From CAYUJH01 sp964394585 (GTDB lineage: Bacteria; Bacteroidota; Bacteroidia; Cytophagales; Flammeovirgaceae): a DNA stretch of 36,428 bases. The translations under genes were made by a program, and so were the position numbers. A model generated the notes under the pieces. The model was not told the DNA's origin. It searched no databases and saw nothing but the letters and a program-made list of their open reading frames with translations. The DNA lies in contig CAYMYI010000032.1 of assembly GCA_964394585.1 (NCBI GenBank), positions 1 through 36,428 of the forward strand, in the 5' to 3' direction. Positions 17,237 through 25,371 of this stretch are shown here, piece by piece (position 1 is the stretch's first letter; every line of letters starts with the position of its first letter).

Positions 17237-18637
17237 TTATACTCGTACACCTACTACCAAAATATCGTCAATTTGCTTGGCGTTCCCCTCTTCCATATAA
17301 TTAATGATGGTTTGCGATAGCGTTTCGTGCTGCTCTGCCATGGGTTTTTGGTGAATCTTCGCCAATAGTTGGCGAAAGTTCTTGGTAAGAAACTTTCGGT
17401 TTCTCTTTCCGCCAAATTGGTCTTGAAAGCCATCCGAAAAAATATAAAAGGTAGTAGGAGTAGAAATATCGATTTCATGTAAGGTGAAATGTGCTTCTTC
17501 ATCGCCCCAGGAAGCCCCTCCAATAGGGTGGGAATCTCCTTTAATACGATGCATTTCTCCTTCTTGAAAATAAATAAGCGGATTTTTCGCCCCGGCAAAG
17601 TATAGTTTTCGCTGCTGAAAATCAACGAGGCAAATCGTGCCATCCATCCCATCTTTATTATGTGTAGCATCTTGTTTCAGCCCTTTTCGGATTTCGTAAT
17701 CCATTTCCTTTAAAATCTGCTCAGGGGATACAACCCGTTCCGCATTTACAAGCTGATTTAACAGAGCATCTCCTTTCATCGACATAAAAGCTCCAGGTAC
17801 ACCATGCCCTGTACAGTCCATAGCAGCAATTAAGGCTCTGCCCGATTGTGCATCGTGCCACAACCAGTAGAAATCGCCCGAAACTACATCGCGTGGCTTG
17901 AAAAATACGAAAGCCTCCGGAAATGCCCGATGGATAAGCTCGCTTTGGGGAAGGGTCGCATTCTGAATCCGCTCGGCATACCGAATGCTATCCATAATTG
18001 CCTTATTTTTTTGTTCAACAAGCTGCTTTTGTGTTTCGAGGGCGTTATTTGCCTCTTCGAGGGCTAAGCGAGCTTTAATCGTTTTTAAGGTAAGAGAGTA
18101 GCGAGCCTGAATAAGCACAACCGTGAAGATGGTAACTACAATTAACAGCAAACCTCCATTCACCATCGCTTCTTGAAAGGTAAATTCCTCATGTAGGCTA
18201 ATGGCGACAATATAGCCTGTGAGCGAAATAGCTACTATGATAAGGGAATACTCAATTCGCCATAAAATGAACATGCCCGCACCTATCCACAGCGCAATAT
18301 AGTTGAGTGTATGACCGGTAAAGCCTGATAAATCGATTAATACATAGGTATAAATATTTTGGAGCGAAATAAGGCTGAACGGCACAAAAACCAGCACGAA
18401 TGAGGGAAATTGGTAACGACGCCAAAGTAACAGGGTGACTAGTGTAATGACGGAAACAGCAAAGCGAATAATCAAAACTTGCTGCCAATCGGTTATGTTG
18501 AAGTAGTCGGTAATCCCAAAAATAGGATCGAAGATTATTGCCACCCACGCACCAATTACGTGGTAACGGATGGAGGATTCTTCTAATCGGGTTTTCCAGG
18601 CTTGTTTGGTAACAGCTTTTTCAAAGGATTGGGTCAT
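17237..18637 (-). CDS. Membrane-bound SpoIIE/PP2C-type serine phosphatase
   Basis: 466 residues. The N-terminal 180 hold about six hydrophobic segments, an integral-membrane region of unrecognised type. A coiled coil (about 183-225) leads to a PP2C/SpoIIE phosphatase domain (about 240-466). Metal-binding motifs are intact: PRDVVSGDFYW (Asp250, Asp255), AAMDCTGHGVPG (Asp274), FSDGFQDQ and the final QIDDILVVGV. Such enzymes usually dephosphorylate anti-sigma-factor antagonists in partner switching, but no STAS or RsbW-like gene is present nearby, so the target is unknown. The SIRYAERIQNA linker is widespread in Bacteroidota members. It is last in a co-directional run, 38 nt after purN. Confidence 0.9.
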   Translation of the reverse strand: MTQSFEKAVTKQAWKTRLEESSIRYHVIGAWVAIIFDPIFGITDYFNITDWQQVLIIRFAVSVITLVTLLLWRRYQFPSFVLVFVPFSLISLQNIYTYVLIDLSGFTGHTLNYIALWIGAGMFILWRIEYSLIIVAISLTGYIVAISLHEEFTFQEAMVNGGLLLIVVTIFTVVLIQARYSLTLKTIKARLALEEANNALETQKQLVEQKNKAIMDSIRYAERIQNATLPQSELIHRAFPEAFVFFKPRDVVSGDFYWLWHDAQSGRALIAAMDCTGHGVPGAFMSMKGDALLNQLVNAERVVSPEQILKEMDYEIRKGLKQDATHNKDGMDGTICLVDFQQRKLYFAGAKNPLIYFQEGEMHRIKGDSHPIGGASWGDEEAHFTLHEIDISTPTTFYIFSDGFQDQFGGKRNRKFLTKNFRQLLAKIHQKPMAEQHETLSQTIINYMEEGNAKQIDDILVVGVRV

Positions 18638-18675
18638 AATTTTGTAAAACTAGAGGCGACGATAAGAGGCTACTA

Positions 18676-19284
18676 CTATAACGCTATAGGCTCTGCAAAT
18701 TGTGAGGCAAGCACTTCGGCTACTATACTTGGGTAATACTTGTGCTCTAGCGATTGTATGCGTTTCTGGAGTGTTTCGGCAGTGTCGGAGGGGAGAACTT
18801 CGCAGCCTGCCTGTAATACGATGGCTCCTTGGTCGTATTGCTCGTTCACATAGTGGATGGTAATGCCTGAGCGTAAATCGCCGGCAGCGAGCACAGCTTC
18901 ATGTACGTGCATTCCATACATTCCTTTCCCTCCGTACTTAGGCAGTAGGGCAGGGTGGATATTGAGAATTTTATAAGGGAAAGCCCGCACGATTTCGGCA
19001 GGAACCAACCACAAAAAACCCGCTAATACAATAAGTTGTGTGTCGCGTTCTTGAAGCCATTGCAACACAGCACCCTCTTTAAATTCGTTTCGGTTAAAAA
19101 GGATGACCTCTTCGGCGCCGCCTCGGCGTGCCTTTTCCACGATGCCCGCCTCTGGGTTGTTACAAAATACACTGAAGCGAATTCGCACCGGGAAGGGATT
19201 CTCCCGAAAGTAACGCATAATGGCAAGGGCGTTAGAGCCAGAGCCAGAAGCAAACAGCGAAACGTGTATGGTCGGTAACTGCAT
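18676..19284 (-). CDS. purN: Phosphoribosylglycinamide formyltransferase
   Basis: 202 residues from the ATG at 19284. A GTG at 19308 would add eight residues, but the family normally starts close to the IHVSLFASGSGSN phosphate loop, so the ATG is preferred. PurN transfers a formyl group from 10-formyl-THF to glycinamide ribonucleotide in purine synthesis. The active-site segment NIHPALLPK with Asn and His is present, followed by GKGMYG and the conserved ITIHYVNEQYDQG carrying the catalytic Asp. It lies 35 nt after the response regulator gene and 38 nt before the phosphatase gene, so it is probably co-transcribed with signalling genes, with no obvious functional link. Confidence 0.95.
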   Translation of the reverse strand: MQLPTIHVSLFASGSGSNALAIMRYFRENPFPVRIRFSVFCNNPEAGIVEKARRGGAEEVILFNRNEFKEGAVLQWLQERDTQLIVLAGFLWLVPAEIVRAFPYKILNIHPALLPKYGGKGMYGMHVHEAVLAAGDLRSGITIHYVNEQYDQGAIVLQAGCEVLPSDTAETLQKRIQSLEHKYYPSIVAEVLASQFAEPIAL

Positions 19285-19319
19285 GATAAAATATGTTGCC
19301 AAAGCCACAAAGGTACAAA

Positions 19320-19685
19320 CTATAACAACGCCATCACCTTTTGTACATCGAGCGGTTTGCTGAAAAAACCTCGGACTAAGGGCGTAAGCTCGGCTCTGCG
19401 TTTATCGCGCTCATCTACCGAAGAACTGACCATATACACCGGAACTCGAAACGATGGGATGGCTTGCAATTGTTCTAAAAGTTCCCACCCATCTATTTCG
19501 GGCATGTTGATATCGAGCAAAATAAATTTGGGCAGATCATCTTCAAGCGAACTCTGTTTTTTAAGAAACTCAATGGCAGCGTACCCCCGCTTGAATGATA
19601 AAATCTGCTCTTCGAAACCGGCATGCTGAAGCTTTTTGACTGTAGTTAGGTGGAAGATTTCATCGTCATCAATCATACAAATCAT
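19320..19685 (-). CDS. Single-domain response regulator (CheY-like receiver)
   Basis: 121 residues, a bare receiver with no output domain. The acidic pocket is Asp6-Asp8 (MIDDDEIF), the phospho-acceptor is Asp58 in FILLDINMPEIDGW, the switch region is VYMVSSS (about 83-89) and the conserved Lys is Lys110 in FFSKPLD. It starts 38 nt after the membrane kinase on the same strand, so it is the likely phosphorylation partner. This Bacteroidota receiver type (MICMIDDDEIFHL) often follows PAS kinases. Output must come through protein contacts or a further phosphorelay; the nearby phosphatase is one candidate, by position only. Confidence 0.93.
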   Translation of the reverse strand: MICMIDDDEIFHLTTVKKLQHAGFEEQILSFKRGYAAIEFLKKQSSLEDDLPKFILLDINMPEIDGWELLEQLQAIPSFRVPVYMVSSSVDERDKRRAELTPLVRGFFSKPLDVQKVMALL

Positions 19686-19723
19686 AGTAGCGGATTATTT
19701 GGGTAAAAAGAAAAATGATAACA

Positions 19724-21295
19724 TTACAAACTAAAGAGTGAGGCTTCGGAATCGAACCAGACTTCAAACGTAGTGCCTACATCCACTGCGCTTTGTACAG
19801 TAATAGAGCCTCTTAAGGCTTCTATTTGATTCTTAGTGATAAACAAACCAACTCCTCGTGCATCTGTATTTTTATGAAAGGTTTTGTTTAATCCGAATAT
19901 TTTTTTGCCGTATTTAGCCAAATCAATCCCCAATCCGTTATCAGTATAGCGCAGCAAAATGCGGCCTTCTTTCCATTTGGTTTCAAAGTGGATGGTAGAG
20001 GCTCTCTTTTCAGAACGGTATTTTATCCCATTCGTAAGCAAATTCTGTAAGATGCTTTCGAGGTAAATTTTAGGATACAAAATGGAGGAGCATGCCGTGA
20101 AATCATGTGTTATTTGAATATCGGCATCTTCGATTTGCGTGTACAAACTGCTGATAAGTTGTTCCAAAACGGCTTCAAACTGAAGGGTTGAGCGCTCAAT
20201 CGAGGTGTTTTGCTGGATTTGCACTACTTCGGTCAAATCGTTGATCGTTTGGTTTAAATGTTCGATAACTTCCTCTAATTTCCCAAATAGAAAGACTTTT
20301 TCGTCGGGAGCAGTTTCCACTTTGTACAACTCTAGTAGCGTGGTTAAGTTACCCATTGGCGAGCGTAAATTATGCGAAACTATGTAGGCAAAATTCTCGA
20401 GCTGATGGTTTTTTTGCGATAAGCCTTCCGATAAGCTCTGTAATTCTTCATAGTTCTTTTTTAAGGCTTTTTCAGCTTCTTTCTGTTTAGAAATATCACG
20501 AGCAATGTGGAGGATGCTGGTAGTTTCATGATTTCCATCTTTGATAGGAATCGCTGAAGAATAGAAATATTTAGGATTTACAGTAGGTGAAAAAGGCTCT
20601 GTATCTACTTCATAGTGAACACTTTTTTCTGTTTGTTTTACCTCTTCGAGCTGTTTCTGATAAAAATCTACGATTTCTTTAGGGTATAGCTCGTCGGGGC
20701 GCTTTCCTAAAATAGCTTGCTGTGGCAGTTGGGTTTCTTCTATACCTGCCTGGTTGACAAAGATATGCTTTAAGTCAAGGTCGAACTCAGCGATGATATC
20801 TGGGTTGTTGTTCACTAACGCTTTAAAACGAGCCTCGCTTTCTGCCAATTTGCGGTTTATTTCGCGCAGCTCAGCCGTTTGCTCATTGATAATTTGTTGT
20901 AGCGCTTCAGGGCTTTTAAACTCCATAGCCTTCGGTAGTACCCGAATTAAGCCAAAAGCTGTACTCCAAGAAACCACGCCGGTACCAAAGAGAAGCAAAG
21001 CATTTAAACGATATACCGGCTGCCAAAAAATGATTGCATCAACTAAGTGGGTAAGCCCACAAAACAAAATGAACGCAACGAACCACACAACCACTTGCGG
21101 AAAGGGAATGTCGCTTCTTTTTCTAACAAAGAAATAAAGCATAATCAGTGGAATGGCAAAATAGGCACTCCAGACCGCCAGGTTAGAGCCAATGTACAAC
21201 CAGCCGTGAAACTCGGTCCACTCGCCACAATGCCATCTGGGCGGAAAGTTAGCGGTTTCAAGTAATTTTGAGAAAAAGGAGGTAATCGTTTCCAT
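19724..21295 (-). CDS. Membrane histidine kinase with ethylene-receptor-like sensor domain
   Basis: 523 residues. Residues 31-120 form three membrane helices that resemble the ethylene-binding domain of plant ETR1. Seen directly: Tyr45, Ile48 and Pro49 in SAYFAIPL (ETR1 Tyr32, Ile35, Pro36) and Cys79 and His83 in FCGLTH (ETR1 Cys65 and His69, the Cu(I) ligands). The position of ETR1 Asp25 is Asn38. A coiled coil (about 130-155), one PAS/PAC (about 155-275), HisKA with YIVSHNLRSPM (His308) and an HATPase with NLLTNGIKY, DNGLGI and GVGLFITK follow. Whether it binds ethylene, copper or something else is not known. Its likely partner is the receiver gene 38 nt downstream. Homology is recalled, not computed. 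Confidence 0.88.
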   Translation of the reverse strand: METITSFFSKLLETANFPPRWHCGEWTEFHGWLYIGSNLAVWSAYFAIPLIMLYFFVRKRSDIPFPQVVVWFVAFILFCGLTHLVDAIIFWQPVYRLNALLLFGTGVVSWSTAFGLIRVLPKAMEFKSPEALQQIINEQTAELREINRKLAESEARFKALVNNNPDIIAEFDLDLKHIFVNQAGIEETQLPQQAILGKRPDELYPKEIVDFYQKQLEEVKQTEKSVHYEVDTEPFSPTVNPKYFYSSAIPIKDGNHETTSILHIARDISKQKEAEKALKKNYEELQSLSEGLSQKNHQLENFAYIVSHNLRSPMGNLTTLLELYKVETAPDEKVFLFGKLEEVIEHLNQTINDLTEVVQIQQNTSIERSTLQFEAVLEQLISSLYTQIEDADIQITHDFTACSSILYPKIYLESILQNLLTNGIKYRSEKRASTIHFETKWKEGRILLRYTDNGLGIDLAKYGKKIFGLNKTFHKNTDARGVGLFITKNQIEALRGSITVQSAVDVGTTFEVWFDSEASLFSL

Positions 21296-21370
21296 AAAAA
21301 GTAACAGGTAGAGCGAAAAAAGGGGGGCAACAATTGTGATAGTTACAGTTCTGATTAAAGATAGTAAATA

Positions 21371-22546
21371 TTATAAGGCTTTCTTGTTAAAAAGGAAGCG
21401 TTTTAAAATTGTTAGAAACGAGGAGATAAAAGGAAGTGGAGGAACCGTAGCCATAATTTGCAGCTCTTTAAATGGATTGGTTTGTTCATCGAGAAAGGCA
21501 AGCATTCCCGTCATTTTATGTTTGCGGAACAACAACGAAAAATAGTAGGCAATTTTTCCGCCGTGGTGCTTCATTTGGTGCAAGATGATGGCATCGTACC
21601 ACCAAAAACGCCAAGGTTGCCTTCTTCGGCGAGGAATACCTTTGTTTGCCATCCCTTTCACAATGGCTTGGGCATCTTGGTGCATCCGCCAGAAGGCATA
21701 CCCGCTGGATGCTTTGCAAAGCCCTCCTTTTGTGCCTATGTAATGGATATGCGGGCTTTTAGAAGTAGGGAAGGGGGCATCCGTCATCGGGATTACCCCA
21801 AACTCTTTTTCTTGAATCACGTAGGGCGAGTTGATATGCTCCGATAGGTATGTTTTTAAAAACGCATCATAGGCATCCGGTTGTAGCATCTGTTCTGAAA
21901 AAAGGGTGTATTCTACCAGAGCCTCGGTAGCACTAAAGGGCAAAATATACACGAATTGTACGCTGTCTTCCTGCGGAATGTCAAAATCGAAAAGGGTAGG
22001 GGTTGCCGGGTCGAAAGCCGGGGTTTCCGTTTGTATGACCCATCCTTTGAAATGCTGCCATAACAATGTGTAGTTTTTGGAAATACTTGAAATCTCCGTG
22101 GGTGAAATACGGCTATCAAACACATGTTTTGCTCGGTAGTGCCCTTTTGCCGTGTGTACCACTGCATGTGTGTGCTGTTCTTCTACAGTGTATATTTCTT
22201 CGTATTGAATAGAAAAGCGAGCGTCATTCTGTAATAAACGGAATACATGGGCATAAAAGTCGCTTGCTCGAACAGTGTAATACCGAAGCGGATGGGTAGG
22301 CATTACTGCCGAAAAAGTATTGGATTGAAAGCGCAACTGCTCCCATTGGCGGTAAATTACAGGTTGCAAAGTACCAACATCTTTTGTCCAAAAAGACCAA
22401 GTTCGATCGTTCGCTTGCTTGGGGGCTTTATCGAGCACAAGCACCGATAGTGGTAACTCTCGCGATTGGGCAAGTTCCCACGCCAACAGAAGCCCTGCGC
22501 CCCCAGCCCCGCCAATTATAATATCGTACGATGTTTCTTCTTGCAT
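21371..22546 (-). CDS. crtY: Lycopene beta-cyclase (CrtY/CrtL type)
   Basis: 391 residues, usual for CrtY. The enzyme closes beta-ionone rings on lycopene to make beta-carotene, using bound FAD/NADPH at the membrane. The N-terminal dinucleotide motif is IIIGGAGGAGLLLA (about 9-22), followed by the family motif DRTWSFW, then QHFKGW, FDFDIPQ, GVIPMTD and the FAD-contacting GTKGGLCKASSGYAF. All key motifs are present. No other carotenoid gene (crtB, crtI, crtZ) is in the window, so the pathway is split across the genome. It starts 85 nt after the serA stop and ends 75 nt before the kinase gene; short direct repeats lie upstream of its ATG. Confidence 0.92.
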   Translation of the reverse strand: MQEETSYDIIIGGAGGAGLLLAWELAQSRELPLSVLVLDKAPKQANDRTWSFWTKDVGTLQPVIYRQWEQLRFQSNTFSAVMPTHPLRYYTVRASDFYAHVFRLLQNDARFSIQYEEIYTVEEQHTHAVVHTAKGHYRAKHVFDSRISPTEISSISKNYTLLWQHFKGWVIQTETPAFDPATPTLFDFDIPQEDSVQFVYILPFSATEALVEYTLFSEQMLQPDAYDAFLKTYLSEHINSPYVIQEKEFGVIPMTDAPFPTSKSPHIHYIGTKGGLCKASSGYAFWRMHQDAQAIVKGMANKGIPRRRRQPWRFWWYDAIILHQMKHHGGKIAYYFSLLFRKHKMTGMLAFLDEQTNPFKELQIMATVPPLPFISSFLTILKRFLFNKKAL

Positions 22547-22565
22547 TCCTATTTATTTGGGTTTA

Positions 22566-22590
22566 GGAATACAAGTCATAGGGAATACAA
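22566..22590 (-). promoter_or_regulatory. Direct repeat TTGTATTCC x2 upstream of crtY
   Basis: Read on the minus strand, TTGTATTCC occurs at 22590-22582 and again at 22574-22566, a 16-nt period, beginning about 44 nt before the crtY ATG. Two 9-nt repeats on one face of the helix could be a regulator site; no regulator is known. Confidence 0.3.
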
Positions 22591-22631
22591 AGTGTTTTAA
22601 AACCCCATTTTTGTAGAAACGAACAGCTTGC

Positions 22632-24534
22632 TTAGTACAAAATTCTGAATTTGATGGTGTCTTCAATGGCTTTTAAATCTCGAATTACATTAGGGTTGTA
22701 TTCCGTATAGATGTCGGTAATCACGTAGCCAATTTGCTCGTTTGTTTTAAGGTATTGCCCCACAATATTAATTNNNNNNNNNNTCATGTTTAGCTAATAC
22801 GCTGTTGATGCGTGCCAAAATTCCTGAAACGTTGCGGTGAATGTGAAGTAAACGGTGCGCTTTTTCGAGAACAGGTAGTTGCAGCGTTGGGAAATTGACA
22901 CTGTTGTATGTATTCCCAGTGTTGATATATTCAATAATTTGCGAGGGTACGAACGAAGCTATATTTTGCTGCGCTTCTAGGGTACTTCCGCCAATATGTG
23001 GTGTTAAAATCAGGTTAGGGAGTCTGCGCAATTCCGACATAAATTCCTCTTGGTTATTTTTAGGTTCTTCCGGAAATACATCGACTCCGGCACCGGCAAG
23101 CTTTCCACTCCGAAGTGCATCGGCTAGGGCGGGTACGTCAATCACGAAGCCTCGGGCAAGATTTAAGAAAATAGCGCCGTCTTTCATTTGGGCAAAATGC
23201 TGAGCACCAAAGAACTGATAGTTGCTTTCGCGCCCATCCACATGCAGCGAAACTACATCGGCAAGGGCAAGCAGTTCTTCTAACGATGTGCATTTGGTAG
23301 CATTGCCTAGGGCTAGTTTTTCCACTACATCGTAATAGTAAACATCCATACCCATGGCTTCGGCAAGTACCGATAGCTGTGCACCAATGTTACCATAACC
23401 CACAATGCCTAGTTTTTTTCCTCGGATTTCAAAACTACCTTTCGCCGATTTATCCCACTTGCCTTCGTGCATGGCACTTATTTTATCGGGGAGGTTTCGC
23501 AAGAGCATTACAATTTCGCCGATGGCAAGCTCAACCACACTTCTTGTATTGCTGTAGGGCGCATTAAAAACGGCAACGCCACGGTCAAGACATTTCTCTA
23601 GGTCTATCTGATTAGTACCTATGCAAAATGCACCAATGGTGAGCAGGCGGTTGGCATTTTCGAGCACCTTTGGGGTAATATTGGTTTTAGATCGGATGCC
23701 AAGCACAGAAACCCCACGGATACGCTCGGCAAGTTCCTCCTCGTCCATTGCGCCTGCATGGGTTTCTACTTGGTAGCCTTCACGTTCAAATTCTTCTATG
23801 GCATTCTGATGAATATTTTCCAGTAAGAGTACTTTGATTCGATTTTTAGGGTACGAAATCGCCATAGGGAGCTTGTTGACATACAGCACCTCGTCGAAGC
23901 TAGGGGCTACATGATCGGCTTTTTCTGTAACACTTTCGCGCTCTACATTTTCAGTGAACGCATAGAACTTTCGGGCAAAGCCGGCTTCTCGGATTTCGTA
24001 ATCGGTATAGCCATCGCCAATAACGTACACATCGCCTTCTAAGTTGAGCGAGCGCATCAGTTTTACTTTGCCGTTGGTTTCTGAAAGCGGATTATTGACA
24101 TCGAAACCCACAATGTTATCGTCGGCATCGAAAGTAAACGTATTGGCAAACACATTCTTTTCATAAATCCCGTATTCAGTTACAATCGGGACGATGAACT
24201 CTTTGAATCCACTCGAAATGATGAGCACATCATCGGCATTTTGCTGGAAAAAAACTTTATTACGACGTATAGAATCCGATACTTTTTCTTTCAACCGGTT
24301 CACCAACGCACCCAGGTGCGAGCGATTAGCGCCTAAGAGCGCTACGCGTTGCTCTAACGCTTGCCGAAACGAAAGGGAGCCTTCCATTGCCCTATCGGTA
24401 ATTTCCTTAATTTGTTGAATAGAAGATGCTTGGTCGGGTTGGTTGGCTTTGGCGATGTCGCAAAGCTCGTCGAGGGCTTCCACCTTGGTAAAGGTGCTAT
24501 CGAAATCAATGATAAAATATTTTTTTGTTTTCAT
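22632..24534 (-). CDS. serA: Bifunctional SerB-like phosphatase / D-3-phosphoglycerate dehydrogenase (contains a 10-N gap)
   Basis: About 630 residues once the N run is removed. Residues 1-210 are a SerB-like HAD domain: DFDST (Asp10, Asp12), ISSGF and GDGYTDYE supply nucleophile, motif II and metal site. Residues about 230-540 are a phosphoglycerate dehydrogenase: NAD-binding GIVGYGNIG, catalytic Arg in NLARGF, Glu in VDVFPEEP and His in LTPHIGGST. A C-terminal ACT domain follows, the usual site of serine feedback. The fusion could catalyse the first and third steps of serine synthesis; the middle enzyme SerC is not in the window. The frame breaks artificially at the N run, but the ACT domain continues to a TAA at 22632-22634. 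Divergent from deoC. Confidence 0.93.
22774..22783. other. Assembly gap of 10 N inside the serA fusion gene
   Basis: The run of exactly ten N looks like a placeholder. Joining the two flanks directly gives, on the minus strand, AAACATGAAATTAATATT, coding KHEINI in unbroken frame, which matches the SerA ACT-domain pattern. Total length then becomes 1893 nt, a multiple of three; with ten N it is not. Confidence 0.85.
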
Positions 24535-24562
24535 AATGGAGGTTTTCAGTTCGTTTGTCGCT

Positions 24563-24589
24563 CAAAGGTAAGTATATTCGAGAAATCAA
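24563..24589 (-). promoter_or_regulatory. Candidate promoter for the serA fusion gene
   Basis: On the minus strand TACCTTTG (24570-24563) matches TAnnTTTG and lies 28 nt before the ATG. A TTG occurs 16 nt further upstream (24589-24587), slightly closer than the usual -33 spacing. Both lie in the 90-nt divergent spacer shared with deoC. Confidence 0.4.
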
Positions 24590-24624
24590 CTTAGCAACTA
24601 TACAAGGATAATTACTATACAAAA

Positions 24625-25275
24625 ATGGAGGCTTTAGCAAGTGCCATCGAGCATACAAATTTATCGCCTACCGTTACACAAACGGCAATTGAACAACTGA
24701 TAGAAGAAGCCATTACCCATCAGTTTTTTGGCGTATGTGTACCCCCTTATTGGGTTAAGAAAGTGCGCCGCGATTTGGGGAGCAGTACCGTGCAGCTCGT
24801 AACCGTAGCCGGGTTTCCTTTGGGGTTTAGCCGCTCAGAAACCAAACGTACCGAAATTGAAAAAGCCTTAGAAGAAGGCGTAAACGAAGTCGACTTGGTA
24901 TTTAACCTAACCGCCTTTAAATCGGGGAGCCACCATTGGGCAAAAATCGAAGTGGCACAAATGGCAAAACTTGTACACGAAGCCGAGGCGATGCTTAAGG
25001 TAATTCTTGAAACTGCCTACCTCACTACGGAAGAAATGGAAAAAGCGGCGTTGCTTTGCGCTGATGCCGGTGCCGATTTTGTGAAAACTTCAACAGGATT
25101 TGCCCCGAAAGGAGCCCAACTCGCCGACGTGAAACGCTTGCGAAACCTACTTCCGCAAACAGTGGGTATCAAAGCCTCAGGCGGAATTAAAACGCGCGAA
25201 CAAGCCGAAGCCTTTTTAGCAGCGGGCGCCGAGCGTATCGGAACGTCTTCAGGGGTGGTAATTCTTACAGGATAA
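24625..25275 (+). CDS. deoC: Deoxyribose-phosphate aldolase
   Basis: 216 residues, standard for the DeoC family, a TIM barrel that splits 2-deoxyribose-5-phosphate into glyceraldehyde-3-phosphate and acetaldehyde. The Schiff-base Lys154 is in DFVKTSTGF, the second active-site Lys183 in GIKASGGI and the conserved acid Asp90 in EVDLVFN. GFPLGF (about 63-68) and SSGV at the end belong to the phosphate site. It is divergent from serA with a 90-nt spacer. No other nucleoside-salvage gene (deoA, deoB, deoD) is adjacent. The ATG at 24625 gives a family-like N-terminus. Confidence 0.95.
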   Translation: MEALASAIEHTNLSPTVTQTAIEQLIEEAITHQFFGVCVPPYWVKKVRRDLGSSTVQLVTVAGFPLGFSRSETKRTEIEKALEEGVNEVDLVFNLTAFKSGSHHWAKIEVAQMAKLVHEAEAMLKVILETAYLTTEEMEKAALLCADAGADFVKTSTGFAPKGAQLADVKRLRNLLPQTVGIKASGGIKTREQAEAFLAAGAERIGTSSGVVILTG

Positions 25276-25371
25276 TGCCTTGCCTACTATTTTTGGGGTT
25301 TTGCTTTTTATTCCTATCAAAATGTTGGTAATGTTGTTGGGTTATTGAACCTACCCAAACCGTTGAGAGCT

